From: SHAN690 sp041391765
GTDB lineage: Bacteria; Bacteroidota; Bacteroidia; Flavobacteriales_G; Salibacteraceae
Assembly (NCBI GenBank): GCA_041391765.1
Contig: JAWKNJ010000016.1
Coordinates: 92,704-156,703, forward strand
Length of the DNA stretch: 64,000 nt
Reading direction: 5' to 3'
Shown here: positions 45,612-55,050 of the stretch, one piece after another
Layout of the letters: every line of letters starts with the position of its first letter
Position numbering within the stretch: position 1 is the first letter of the stretch
Made by a program: the position numbers and the translations under genes
The notes under the pieces: model-generated
Seen by the model: the letters and a program-made list of their open reading frames with translations, nothing else
The model's database searches: none
What the model was told of the DNA's origin: nothing

Positions 45612-46021
45612 GCTAAGTGCATGATGAATAAAGCTTGCGTATAACCATTGGCAGCTGAATCAAGTATCCAAAGTGATCCAAATAGAATGATGGCTGCAGA
45701 AAATAAAACAATAAAGAGGAATGAAACCTCTTTAAACGAGTAGTCTCCGAAGAGCTGTTTGAGACAATGCATCGTTTCTAACCAGAAAACGGCCGCAAAA
45801 GCCGGAGTCAATATCCATTTGAACCAATACAATTGATTGTAACTCAATCCATCAAGGAATCCCAAAATTTGCGACATGCCTGAAACATCATGATCGTAGT
45901 ATAAGTAAGCGAGTTGCTCATTGATGTTTACAAAGGTGAATTCGCGGATGAACCCGGTAATCACAACGATTGCTAGACTTGAAACGATGGCCAGTATTCT
46001 AGCTGTCCGCTGCCTGTTCAT
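45542..46021 (-). CDS. exosortase F system-associated protein
   Basis: A 159-residue protein with about four membrane helices, beginning MNRQRTARILAIVSSLAIVV and ending AMLLKGQKINI. It matches in size, hydrophobicity and position the partner found after XrtF in Bacteroidota (recalled TIGR family of exosortase F-associated proteins). It overlaps xrtF by 23 bases. Its function is not known; an accessory role in substrate processing is inferred. Confidence 0.8.
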   Translation of the reverse strand: MNRQRTARILAIVSSLAIVVITGFIREFTFVNINEQLAYLYYDHDVSGMSQILGFLDGLSYNQLYWFKWILTPAFAAVFWLETMHCLKQLFGDYSFKEVSFLFIVLFSAAIILFGSLWILDSAANGYTQALFIMHLAQSPFPLMLLIPAMLLKGQKINI

Positions 46022-46562
46022 GTGAGTTTGTCAGTTTTATCCCAGACAGTTTGTTAGCCCACACATACCAAAGGAATAATACATATGCGTAAACAAGCAT
46101 CGTGAATGTATATGTGTGGTTAAAGTCGAGCACCTCAGGGTCAGGGAAATAATGAACTATGAGAGCAAGTGCAACGACTCTCAACACATTTAAGGCATGG
46201 ATGGTGAAAATTCCCAAGGGGATAAACCAAAGTCTCTTTTTCCATGGTCCGGGAAATGCCAAAATAAATCCGGTAAAGAGCGCAAAAAGGGTGAGGCCAT
46301 TGCACGGGTCGCCAATCCAAATACCATGAGTTCCGTCAATGCCAATCGTTCTGATCGATGCAATTTCACTTTCGGAGATAAGAGAGAATCCAATGGACTG
46401 CAAAATCCAGCTCGACAGCTGTTCGATGTTTCGAATTACCCATAAGTCGATCGAACTTTTTGGGTGTAGCCATTGTTGGTAAAGTAGATACCAAATGACA
46501 TAAAGAAAAACCGCCTTCAAAAGAAAGCGGTACACAGGATCATGCCAATATTTTTTAAGCAC
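45999..46562 (-). CDS. xrtF: exosortase family protein XrtF
   Basis: A 187-residue membrane cysteine protease/transpeptidase of the exosortase superfamily. The expected catalytic triad is visible: C87 in GDPCNGLTLF, R128 in LNVLRVVAL and H149 in DFNHTYTF, each placed at the edge of a membrane helix. Exosortases recognise C-terminal short motif-helix-basic signals. Just upstream on the same strand is a 70-residue protein ending in such a signal, which is the likely substrate. Confidence 0.9.
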   Translation of the reverse strand: MLKKYWHDPVYRFLLKAVFLYVIWYLLYQQWLHPKSSIDLWVIRNIEQLSSWILQSIGFSLISESEIASIRTIGIDGTHGIWIGDPCNGLTLFALFTGFILAFPGPWKKRLWFIPLGIFTIHALNVLRVVALALIVHYFPDPEVLDFNHTYTFTMLVYAYVLFLWYVWANKLSGIKLTNSHEQAADS

Positions 46563-46571
46563 GGTTGGCGC

Positions 46572-46784
46572 TTATATAAATCGCTTTAATCCAATAGCGG
46601 CTCCGGCAATGGCCAGCAATACAACTCCCCCGTCTATAGGCACACAAGGTGGGGGCCAGCATGATGCAGAACCACCACCTCCAACAGCACTACCAGGATC
46701 TGGAGGTGGCGCAAATGAGTCGGAAACCATTAATGTTAGTGATAGTGCTAACGTTGCTAAAATTCCTTTCAGATAGACTTTCAT
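46572..46784 (-). CDS. small PID-CTERM protein, likely XrtF substrate
   Basis: A 70-residue protein: signal peptide (residues ~1-25, ending DSFA), a short Pro/Gly-rich mature part with two cysteines (C42, C47: SCWPPPC), the motif VPIDGG (48-53), a hydrophobic helix (53-66) and a basic end KRFI. This three-part end is how exosortase targets look; in Bacteroidota the PID form is known to me as PID-CTERM. Cleavage at both ends would leave only ~25 residues. Start overlaps the stop of the upstream LamG-like gene (TAATG), and xrtF follows after 9 bases. Confidence 0.75.
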   Translation of the reverse strand: MKVYLKGILATLALSLTLMVSDSFAPPPDPGSAVGGGGSASCWPPPCVPIDGGVVLLAIAGAAIGLKRFI

Positions 46785-49700
46785 TAGTTCAGAATAATTC
46801 GTTGAGTTTCAGAATAACCGTTCGCGGAAACATTCACAAAGTAAATACCACGACTCAGAGTCGAACCAGAAATGCTGGTTCTGGTGTAGCTGACATTTTT
46901 GCTTTGCGAAGAAACTATATCTCCAAGAGCATCGTAAATGGTTATGCTTGACAAAGTAGATTGAGATAAGTAGAAGTCAATAGTAATGTCATCACCGTTG
47001 CTCCAAATCTTGAATGGCGAATTAGATTCTGCGTTTTGAGGGTTTACGCAATCAATGCCATCTTCTTCTTGCAGAATCAACGTGTAATCCTTGCTCAAAC
47101 TGCCCTCATTCAAATCAATGTCCAATGTGTAATTATCTGAAATTGGATATTGTTCGCCAGTTCTTTGGTCAATCAATTGGACACATTGATACTTGTTAAA
47201 CGACTCCAAACCATTAAAGTTTAGAGTGAATTTCCCGGCCACTCCAGACTCTACTTTCACAGGTAATTCGATAGATGACTCTGTGGTTGGAACGTAATTA
47301 ACCATTGACTCATCAGCGCCCGAAACGATACTCACCAAACATGATCTTGGATCAGGAATTCTAAGAGGAGATACGTCTCGATCATCCTTACCAACAAACG
47401 ACATATCATCCTTGATTATATAAGCATTGCTGCCAAAGGGTGCTTCCGTATTTCTCAACTGAATTTCTAGAGCATCCGCGGCACTTCTCTTTCTATAACT
47501 ACTTGTGCTTTGATTAGATAGAAGATCATTGGCAGGATCCAAATCAATCGTGGTCAATCCCGTGGTTTGAATCCACATGGCTTCACCAGGAGCAATCACA
47601 AGCCCCGCACCGGATGCCAGCGTATATGCTCCACCGGTTGCATCCATGAAATAAAATTCACCATTGTCAATGCCCGGATGATTAGCAATGATATTATCCC
47701 AATCCAGATAACCAGGATACGGGTTTCCGATTAAGTTCCAATTGCTTCCAGATGAGCTTACGGAAATAGAAACGGGATCAAGATTGATAGCTCCAGTTAA
47801 ATCCCAAGCCTTAGCATCCCAGGTCGTATTGTTATCAGCTAACCAAACCTCATAACCCCTTCCGAGTTCAAAATTATCATTAGTGGATGCGGGTGAGGCA
47901 TAGTCATCAATTGTTTCATCCCAATAATAAATTGAGATGAATGAACCTCCATTCGATGAACCTGCATATCCATCGCCACCTGGAATCCCTGAAATGAAGA
48001 TATCATCGTCTAACTCTTCAATTGCACAATCAACTCCAGATGACGCAATATCTCCCCAATAACTGGCTCGTCCTGACCTGAATCGCTGAATAATTACGGC
48101 TCCTGAACCACCAATAATCGATCCGTTCGGCACTGCATTCACATGAGCCGTTCTAGTCGCGTCCGAAAGAAAAGTCAGTGTGTCATTCACCGTCAGATCA
48201 CCATTAGTTAGTGTAAGTCCATTGCTTAGTTCAAGGAAATCACTTCCATCCAATGTTAATCCATTGGTGTTGTTTACCGCAAGATTGAAAAGAGTCACGG
48301 TTGAACCAGAATTATTAGTGAGTGACTGAGCAGTTGTTCCTCTGAATATAATCGTGCTACCAGAATTCATTGTAAGTGAACCGCTGTTTCCAATGGTCAA
48401 ATTACCCGTGATAATAAGCGTTTGATTTGCGTTAATTACTAAATTTCCTCCCCCCGAACCCAAATCTTCTTCAATGGTCAGGTCATTTACAGACTGAGTA
48501 GTTGTCACCGTGATAGTAGTTCCATCAGAGATTGTTGCATTTGTTAAACTGTCAGGTGTAACAAAGCAAGGAATCCATGTTGCGCTTCCCCATGAATTGG
48601 TGTTGAAGGATGCACATTCATCCAAATCATTTGTGTTAGCAATGGTGAAGAAGTCACCATCCGCCAAAGGAACGCTGGAAAAGGTAATTAAGTCTCCGTT
48701 TACACCGGGAGCAATTGCATGAACCGTGGCATTTCCATCACTGAAATCACCATCTGCATCCGAAATGATTACATACTTGGTCTTGTCTGCACCAAAATTG
48801 ATACCTGTCATTGTGAAACGTACGTCCACATTTCCAACTGACCCATCACCACCACTCATATCGATTCGCCACTCACGATTGAGCTTAAGCCCTGAAGCAG
48901 TGAATGAAGTAGGTATTTCGGAGCTTCCACTTCCGGTGCTGGCGCCATCATGCCCCCAAATGGCGTACTCACCATTCTCAAGATCTGTCGCACCGCTAAT
49001 CTGAACGATCCCTGTACCTTGAGCTGTGGTGTGATTGTCCGTCAGAGACTCTTGACCAATGCCAGCTACTTCATTCGGGTGACTACCCTCATAGATGTAC
49101 TTGTCTGTTGAAACAGCTATAGCATACTTGGCAGAGAGGTAGTTGTCAATAATGGTGCGCTGTGTAGTGTTGAGATTTGTATTGAAAATGATCAGTTCTC
49201 CGAAGGAACCATCAAAGAAACCAACATTGCTGTATGTAACTTTACCAATGACGAAGTCTGTGTGAGTGGTTGGAACACCGGAGGCGTTGGTCTTAGTATG
49301 GTAGTTAGTTCCATTCATAAAACCTCTAACATTGTTCGAGCTATTCACCCATGTCAAAGAATGAATGTTCCATGAAGTATTCAACGCTGTAGTAACGCTT
49401 GAGGTTGAATTGGTTGAGCGAGGAGCATAACCAACAAATATGTTTAATGCACTACTTAAACGATATGAAAAAGCAGGGGCGAAATTACTGTACTTCAGCC
49501 CAAAGACATTTCCGTCATTGCCTTCTAGGACAGCGAAAAAGGTAAATCCGTTTGGATTGTCTAAATCAGAAATCCCACCCAATGATAATTGATCATCTGT
49601 GCCATCAAATGCAATTGCGTCCTTACCATTGATACTATTCGCAACAATGGTTGGCCTCTCATTCGAGTTGGCTTGAGTAACGTTGTTATTATTTCCCGAA

Positions 49701-49876
49701 AAATCGGTCAAACTGGAAACGGAAGTTCCATTTGCTGAAGACATCCGTTCAACATCGTACCAAACTACGTTGTCACTCGAAGAGCCCACACCCCCAGGCC
49801 CCGTTTGTGCCTGAACGCCATTATGTAAGACAACTGTTGCCAGAAGAGAATAAAATGGTATTTTGAAGTTCCTCAT
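46784..49876 (-). CDS. LamG-like surface protein with T9SS type A sorting domain
   Basis: I start it at the ATG at 49876, which opens a signal peptide (MRNFKIPFYSLLATVVLHNGVQAQ); the frame extends to 49939. The product is 1030 residues. A LamG/concanavalin-like domain fills ~30-245 (VVWYDVERMSS, KDAIAFDGTDDQL, FFAVLEG). A segment that often follows it (~250-400, YLSAKYAIAV and EVAGIGQESL) is next, then beta-rich repeats. The last ~80 residues are a type A sorting domain ending LSRGIYFVNV...QRIILN. It shares an operon with the exosortase genes. Confidence 0.85.
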   Translation of the reverse strand: MRNFKIPFYSLLATVVLHNGVQAQTGPGGVGSSSDNVVWYDVERMSSANGTSVSSLTDFSGNNNNVTQANSNERPTIVANSINGKDAIAFDGTDDQLSLGGISDLDNPNGFTFFAVLEGNDGNVFGLKYSNFAPAFSYRLSSALNIFVGYAPRSTNSTSSVTTALNTSWNIHSLTWVNSSNNVRGFMNGTNYHTKTNASGVPTTHTDFVIGKVTYSNVGFFDGSFGELIIFNTNLNTTQRTIIDNYLSAKYAIAVSTDKYIYEGSHPNEVAGIGQESLTDNHTTAQGTGIVQISGATDLENGEYAIWGHDGASTGSGSSEIPTSFTASGLKLNREWRIDMSGGDGSVGNVDVRFTMTGINFGADKTKYVIISDADGDFSDGNATVHAIAPGVNGDLITFSSVPLADGDFFTIANTNDLDECASFNTNSWGSATWIPCFVTPDSLTNATISDGTTITVTTTQSVNDLTIEEDLGSGGGNLVINANQTLIITGNLTIGNSGSLTMNSGSTIIFRGTTAQSLTNNSGSTVTLFNLAVNNTNGLTLDGSDFLELSNGLTLTNGDLTVNDTLTFLSDATRTAHVNAVPNGSIIGGSGAVIIQRFRSGRASYWGDIASSGVDCAIEELDDDIFISGIPGGDGYAGSSNGGSFISIYYWDETIDDYASPASTNDNFELGRGYEVWLADNNTTWDAKAWDLTGAINLDPVSISVSSSGSNWNLIGNPYPGYLDWDNIIANHPGIDNGEFYFMDATGGAYTLASGAGLVIAPGEAMWIQTTGLTTIDLDPANDLLSNQSTSSYRKRSAADALEIQLRNTEAPFGSNAYIIKDDMSFVGKDDRDVSPLRIPDPRSCLVSIVSGADESMVNYVPTTESSIELPVKVESGVAGKFTLNFNGLESFNKYQCVQLIDQRTGEQYPISDNYTLDIDLNEGSLSKDYTLILQEEDGIDCVNPQNAESNSPFKIWSNGDDITIDFYLSQSTLSSITIYDALGDIVSSQSKNVSYTRTSISGSTLSRGIYFVNVSANGYSETQRIILN

Positions 49877-49984
49877 AAATCCATTGAATAAGTTGCGAAA
49901 ATAGAAAATACAAACCATACCTACGTAGATTTGATCCAAAGGGTTGGAATAACTACTTAGATTCGTAGCCAGTTTTACAACTCT

Positions 49985-52351
49985 GTGGCCATTAATAAGA
50001 CAAAAGACATTGTTTCTCGTAAGGATATTGTCAATATCGTTTCGATCATTTTAGCCAATTGGTATTGGCTGGTTACCCTCCCGATTTTAGCGTATTTAAC
50101 ATCGTACGTTTACACACACCGCATACCTGAGGTATATGCAGCAAAGTGTCAAATACTTTTGAAATCCAACGAGACGTATGATTACCAACAACAGATCTAC
50201 AGAGGGCTCGGGTTTGGTTCGAAATATGCATCGTATGAGGAGACGGCTAGTCAGATGCGGGTTATCAAGTCTTCTAATATTCTTGAAGAAGTGTTGGGTC
50301 GCATTCCCTTAGAAGTCTCATACTTCATTGTAGGACGTTTGAAAGTGACAGAGATATACCAGCACATGCCCTTTCGTGTAGTTGCCGAGGATCGCTCATC
50401 CAGTGCCTATGGTATGCGCTTTTCGGTGAATATTCTAGATGAAAATAATTGTAGACTGCGATACGAGGTTCGAGGTGTGAGTAAAGATATGACACTGGGG
50501 TTTGGAAAACTCGTGGTAAATGACGGGCTATATTTTCGAATTCAAAAATCACCCAATCTCAATGAAGCCTCTATCGAGAATTTAGCAAAAATCAATTATG
50601 AGTTTGAAGTTCATCCCAAAAATGCATTGGTTTCAAAGTATAAAGCGGCCATTGAAGTCAAAAATATTCCATATACCAGTATCGTAGAAGTATCACTTCA
50701 GGATGAGATTGCAAAACGTGCGGAAGAAGTACTGGATACGCTTGCTAACATATACGTATGGAACACGGTACAGAATCAAAGCGAGGTCAACGAAAATACT
50801 TTGAACTACATTAACAAACAGTTGGTAGAGGTTACAAGAATTATCAATGACATCGAAGCAGAGCTTGAATCATACAAGGAGCAAAAAGCAGTACTGAATT
50901 TGACCAAGGAAGAAGATACCTATTATAAACGTATGGTAGATGTCGAAAACGAAATTCATTCTATTGAAATGGAGCAGAGTGCCATTGATGATCTAACTGA
51001 TTATTTGCTGCAAAATGAAGATGTTCAATCGTTGTTGCCTCCCAGTATCTTTGTGAATTACGAGGATCCCCGTCTTAGCAATCAAGTGTCAACATTGTAT
51101 ACCCTTAGGACAGAGTATATTTCATTGTTGGAATCAGGAACTTCTTCTAATCCTAAGATTTCCGGGCTGCTTGAACACATCCAATCTATTAAGGAAGACA
51201 TTATGTCGTATCTGGACGGTCAGAATAGAGTTCTGACGCAAAAGAAATCCGAGTTGGTGGACGAGCGAGCTCGCTATGAAGGAAAGATAATGAACATTCC
51301 AAAAACCCAGCGCCAAATTCTGAATATCGAACGAAGGTTAGCGGTGAACGAGGAATTGTATAGCTTTTTATTAAGCAAACGAGCGGAAACAGTGATTGCC
51401 AAGGCAGGTTTGATCCCTGAAACGAAGATCATAGAACAAGCACGCTCCGCAGGAGTGGTTTATCCGGATAAGAATAAAATGAACCTGACCAACGCAATAG
51501 TGGGCTTAGGCATCGGTATATTGATTGTTGTGCTTAGGGTGTTTTTCTTTACTAAAATCACAAGTGTTGGGCAATTGCAAACGGTAACGGAAATTCCGAT
51601 TTTAGGCAGTGTACCCAAGATTAAAAACTTTTCCACCACTTATAGGATTTCTCAGATAGAGGGACAGAATCAGGTTGTTCAATCATTTAGATCGCTTAGA
51701 ACGAATTTGCAGTTTTTGGCTCCGGATAAATCCTGTTGTCGCGTGTTGGTTATGTCCTTGTTGCCCGGTGAGGGCAAAACATTTACATCGGTTAATTTGG
51801 CTACTATATTGGCCATGGCAGAAAAGCGGGTGTTGGTCATCGACTTCGACCTGCACAAACCCCGCTTGGCGAAAGCGTTGGAAATGGAAAATCATGTTGG
51901 GGTGAGTTCTTATCTGATTGGTCAGGTGGGGGCTAGTGATATTATTCAGCACACGGACATTAAGACGTTGGATGTAATCACTTCAGGGCCTGTTCCGCCC
52001 AACGCCTCGGAATTGATCATGCGACCACAGGTTGATTCACTTATTGAAACCTTGGAAAAGTCTTATGACTACATTTTCTTTGATTCCCCACCTGTTTCCC
52101 TAATAACAGATGGAGTTTGGTTGATGGCCAAGGCCGATGTAAAGCTGTTTGTGTTAAACTCAAAGTCTACTTCTAAAACCTCAATTGATTACATCGAGCA
52201 ATTGATCGAAAGCAAAGGCATTGATGGGTGCGCGTTAATCTTGAATGAGGAGCAGGTTTCGCGATTGAATTATTATTACAACAGATATGGCTACGGAGGC
52301 TATGGCTACGGAGGCTATGGCTACGGGTCCTATACTGATTCGACTAAGTGA
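49985..52351 (+). CDS. polysaccharide biosynthesis tyrosine autokinase (Wzc-like)
   Basis: A 788-residue fusion of a Wzz-type chain-length regulator and a BY-kinase. Start is GTG at 49985. Two membrane helices (~25-45 and ~505-525) enclose a periplasmic coiled-coil part. The kinase has Walker A LPGEGKTFTS (around 593), Walker A' VLVIDFDLHKP (around 617) and IFFDSPP. The tail, after LNYYYNRYGYGG, is a Tyr/Gly cluster with at least nine tyrosines, the expected autophosphorylation site. It opens the exopolysaccharide cluster. No Wza-type outer membrane gene is next to it. Confidence 0.92.
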   Translation: MAINKTKDIVSRKDIVNIVSIILANWYWLVTLPILAYLTSYVYTHRIPEVYAAKCQILLKSNETYDYQQQIYRGLGFGSKYASYEETASQMRVIKSSNILEEVLGRIPLEVSYFIVGRLKVTEIYQHMPFRVVAEDRSSSAYGMRFSVNILDENNCRLRYEVRGVSKDMTLGFGKLVVNDGLYFRIQKSPNLNEASIENLAKINYEFEVHPKNALVSKYKAAIEVKNIPYTSIVEVSLQDEIAKRAEEVLDTLANIYVWNTVQNQSEVNENTLNYINKQLVEVTRIINDIEAELESYKEQKAVLNLTKEEDTYYKRMVDVENEIHSIEMEQSAIDDLTDYLLQNEDVQSLLPPSIFVNYEDPRLSNQVSTLYTLRTEYISLLESGTSSNPKISGLLEHIQSIKEDIMSYLDGQNRVLTQKKSELVDERARYEGKIMNIPKTQRQILNIERRLAVNEELYSFLLSKRAETVIAKAGLIPETKIIEQARSAGVVYPDKNKMNLTNAIVGLGIGILIVVLRVFFFTKITSVGQLQTVTEIPILGSVPKIKNFSTTYRISQIEGQNQVVQSFRSLRTNLQFLAPDKSCCRVLVMSLLPGEGKTFTSVNLATILAMAEKRVLVIDFDLHKPRLAKALEMENHVGVSSYLIGQVGASDIIQHTDIKTLDVITSGPVPPNASELIMRPQVDSLIETLEKSYDYIFFDSPPVSLITDGVWLMAKADVKLFVLNSKSTSKTSIDYIEQLIESKGIDGCALILNEEQVSRLNYYYNRYGYGGYGYGGYGYGSYTDSTK
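52270..52330 (+). repeat. short tandem repeat coding the Tyr-rich tail
   Basis: About three copies of a 15-base unit, GGCTACGGAGGCTAT and close variants, encode GYGGY repeats at the end of the autokinase. The number of units would set the number of phosphorylatable tyrosines. Confidence 0.7.
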
Positions 52352-52363
52352 TTTGGGACGGTC

Positions 52364-54160
52364 ATGATTGCAATGAAAAACCCGGAATCGGGAATTGTCA
52401 TCAAAACCTTGATGAGGCTCATTAGGCTTTTGCCTCGTTCATTTCGATTGAGCGGTATAATTAGCTTTTTATTGCTGTTTGTGAACTCAGCATTCGACCT
52501 TTTAGGGTTGGGGGCAATGATTCCTTTAATAGCCATTGTGTTAGAAGAAGACGCCATTCAAACCAATGGTGCACTTCATACATTCTATAAATTTTCTGGA
52601 GTAGCTAATGAGAGTCGCTTCATCATTTTGATATGTGTTTTGGTTTTTTTGTTGATTGTACTGAAAAACTTGGTATCCCTTGCGATTCATTATTTTCAAT
52701 CAAGATTTTTTTTCGCCCTGCAGCGTTATTTTTCTTTGAACCTCTTTAGGGCATACTATGCAAAGGACCTTACTTTTTTTAAAGCTACCAGCAGCTCAAA
52801 ACTCAATCGCTATATTCAATCAATCCCCAATGTGTTTGCCTCGAATGTGCTAATTCCGCTTATGACCGTTCTGAATGAAATGGTCATTTTGGTGTCTGTC
52901 GCAATCGGGTTGTTGTGGTATGATGCTTTGGTTGTGGGCTTATTGGCTGTCGTTGTAGGACCCACATTTTTGATATTCTATTATGCAACAAGGAAGAAGG
53001 CACAACAAATTGCTGAAGATCAAGATAAGCTTACACCACCATTACTTCGCAATATCATGGAAGCGATTTATGGTTACATTGACGTGAAAGTTTCTAATAC
53101 AGAAAAATTCTTTTTTGCACGGCACAATGAATTACAGCAAAAACTGATGGGATATCAAACGGCCACTCAGGTTTTGAAAACAGCGCCTACAAAAATTATG
53201 GAAACTGCCATGTTTCTCGGTGTGACTTCCATAATTGCCTATGGGGTTTATGCCTATGATGATAGAACGAAGCTGGTTACCTTACTCAGCGTCTTTGCAG
53301 TTTCATCATATCGGGTACTGCCTTCAGTAAATCGAATTATGACAAGTATAATGTCTTTAAATGCTTATAAGTATACATTAAAAATGATTGAGCGTGAAAG
53401 TGCAAATAAGCAGGTGATTTCAAAAAACGAATCACAAGGTCATATTTTATTTAATGAGAGTATCAATTTGGAAAACGTGGTGTTTTCCTACAACTTCGGA
53501 GATGCGAGCCCTGTTCTCAATCATTTGAATTTGAGTGTGAAGAGGGGGGAAGTGATAGGCGTTGTTGGAAATTCGGGGAGTGGAAAGTCAACCTTAATGA
53601 ACATGATGCTCGGATTTTTATACCCACAACAAGGTAGTGTGAAAATTGATGGAACAGAGCTGACTGGAAACAATGTGGCATTGTGGAGGAATCTTATTGG
53701 GTATGTTCAACAAGATGTTTTTTTGATGGATGCTTCATTGCGCCAAAACATTGCCTTTGGGATAAATGAAGCCGACATTGATGATGAGCGTGTATTGAAA
53801 GCTGTTCAACGCGCAAGTTTGGCGGAATTTGTGAGAAACCTCCCTGAAGGAATTTTCAGTCAAGTGGGGGAAAGGGGGGGCAGGCTTTCAGGTGGTCAAC
53901 GGCAGCGAGTAGGAATCGCGAGAGCGATTTACGGTGGCGCTCAAGTGTTGTTTTTTGATGAAGCCACCTCTGCCTTGGACAATGAAACAGAAAAAGAAGT
54001 TACGGAAGCTATTCACAAATTGTCCAATGATGATTTGACCTTGGTCATTGTTGCACACCGCATAACTACCTTAAAGTATTGTGATCGCATTATTGAGCTG
54101 GAAAATGGAAAGGTTGTACGCGAAACAGCATATGACGATCTCATTAAAAAAGCGGTTTAA
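52364..54160 (+). CDS. ABC transporter, fused permease and ATPase (flippase/exporter type)
   Basis: A 598-residue half-transporter. The first ~340 residues hold six membrane helices; the ATPase domain has Walker A GNSGSGKST (around 402), signature RLSGGQRQRVG, Walker B VLFFDEATS and H-loop in VAHRITTL. It is like MsbA and PglK, which flip lipid-linked sugars. In an exopolysaccharide cluster without a visible Wzx, it may flip the repeat unit or export the chain. Runs of G at ~53870-53880 are notable homopolymers. Confidence 0.9.
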   Translation: MIAMKNPESGIVIKTLMRLIRLLPRSFRLSGIISFLLLFVNSAFDLLGLGAMIPLIAIVLEEDAIQTNGALHTFYKFSGVANESRFIILICVLVFLLIVLKNLVSLAIHYFQSRFFFALQRYFSLNLFRAYYAKDLTFFKATSSSKLNRYIQSIPNVFASNVLIPLMTVLNEMVILVSVAIGLLWYDALVVGLLAVVVGPTFLIFYYATRKKAQQIAEDQDKLTPPLLRNIMEAIYGYIDVKVSNTEKFFFARHNELQQKLMGYQTATQVLKTAPTKIMETAMFLGVTSIIAYGVYAYDDRTKLVTLLSVFAVSSYRVLPSVNRIMTSIMSLNAYKYTLKMIERESANKQVISKNESQGHILFNESINLENVVFSYNFGDASPVLNHLNLSVKRGEVIGVVGNSGSGKSTLMNMMLGFLYPQQGSVKIDGTELTGNNVALWRNLIGYVQQDVFLMDASLRQNIAFGINEADIDDERVLKAVQRASLAEFVRNLPEGIFSQVGERGGRLSGGQRQRVGIARAIYGGAQVLFFDEATSALDNETEKEVTEAIHKLSNDDLTLVIVAHRITTLKYCDRIIELENGKVVRETAYDDLIKKAV

Positions 54161-54168
54161 GTATTGAT

Positions 54169-55050
54169 ATGGAGAAGCTCACTGCACGTAATTACTATGA
54201 TTATTTGCCAAGACTTGGAGCCAATGGTGCGGAGTCGAAAAAAACACGATTCATTGCTCAATTAGGGGGGTGTGTTAAACCCTCTTTCATGATTATTGGA
54301 GCGCAAAAAGCAGGAACCTCAGCCTTACACGCAATGCTTTCGAAAAACGAATCAATCGAACAACCAATGAGGAAGGAGGTTCATTATTTTGACGTTGATG
54401 AACTTTATAATTCAATGGGGGTTGACTATTACCATTCCTTTTTTCCAAGAAGACCAATTTTTAAAAAATTGGGCTTAAAATACACCACTGACAATGGTCA
54501 ATTAACTTTTGAGTCAACGCCTGATTATTTATATCACCCAAAAGCTGCTGAAAGAATATTTGCGTATAACCCGAACATTAAACTGATCGTTGTTCTTAGA
54601 GATCCATCGCAAAGAGCCTATTCTGGTTGGAATATGTATCGATCCTACGAAAATCATAAACTTTATTCTCATCAATTTGAAACGCGGAGTTTTGGTTTAG
54701 CAATTTCGGACGAAATGAAGGTTGTTGAAAATGAAGGTTGGTACGATGACCCTCGAGGCTATGTTAGGCGTGGACTATATGCAAGGCAATTGAAATTGTT
54801 TTTAACTTTTTTTGATCGAACCCAGTTATTGGTCTTGAATCAAAAGGAATTGAAAAACAATGCTCAGGGTGTGGTAGAAAAAGTTTGTGATTTTTTGTCG
54901 ATTGCCCCAAATAAAGTAGACAATGAACAAATTCATAAAAGAACGTATGAGGAACCCTATCCAAATGAAATTCTTGATACCCTAAGCGAATTTTATGAAC
55001 CCCACAACCGAGATCTTTTCGACTTGTTGGGATTTGAAATCAATTGGTGA
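54169..55050 (+). CDS. sulfotransferase (heparan sulfotransferase-like)
   Basis: A 293-residue PAPS-dependent sulfotransferase. The 5'-phosphosulfate loop is IIGAQKAGTSALH (about 41-53), and the 3'-phosphate site VVLRDPSQRAYSGW near 145. KEVHYFD resembles the KE(T/I)HFFD motif of eukaryotic N-/O-sulfotransferases of glycosaminoglycans, and YYHSFFP follows. It ends one base before the second sulfotransferase. The acceptor is likely the polysaccharide made by this cluster. Confidence 0.85.
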   Translation: MEKLTARNYYDYLPRLGANGAESKKTRFIAQLGGCVKPSFMIIGAQKAGTSALHAMLSKNESIEQPMRKEVHYFDVDELYNSMGVDYYHSFFPRRPIFKKLGLKYTTDNGQLTFESTPDYLYHPKAAERIFAYNPNIKLIVVLRDPSQRAYSGWNMYRSYENHKLYSHQFETRSFGLAISDEMKVVENEGWYDDPRGYVRRGLYARQLKLFLTFFDRTQLLVLNQKELKNNAQGVVEKVCDFLSIAPNKVDNEQIHKRTYEEPYPNEILDTLSEFYEPHNRDLFDLLGFEINW

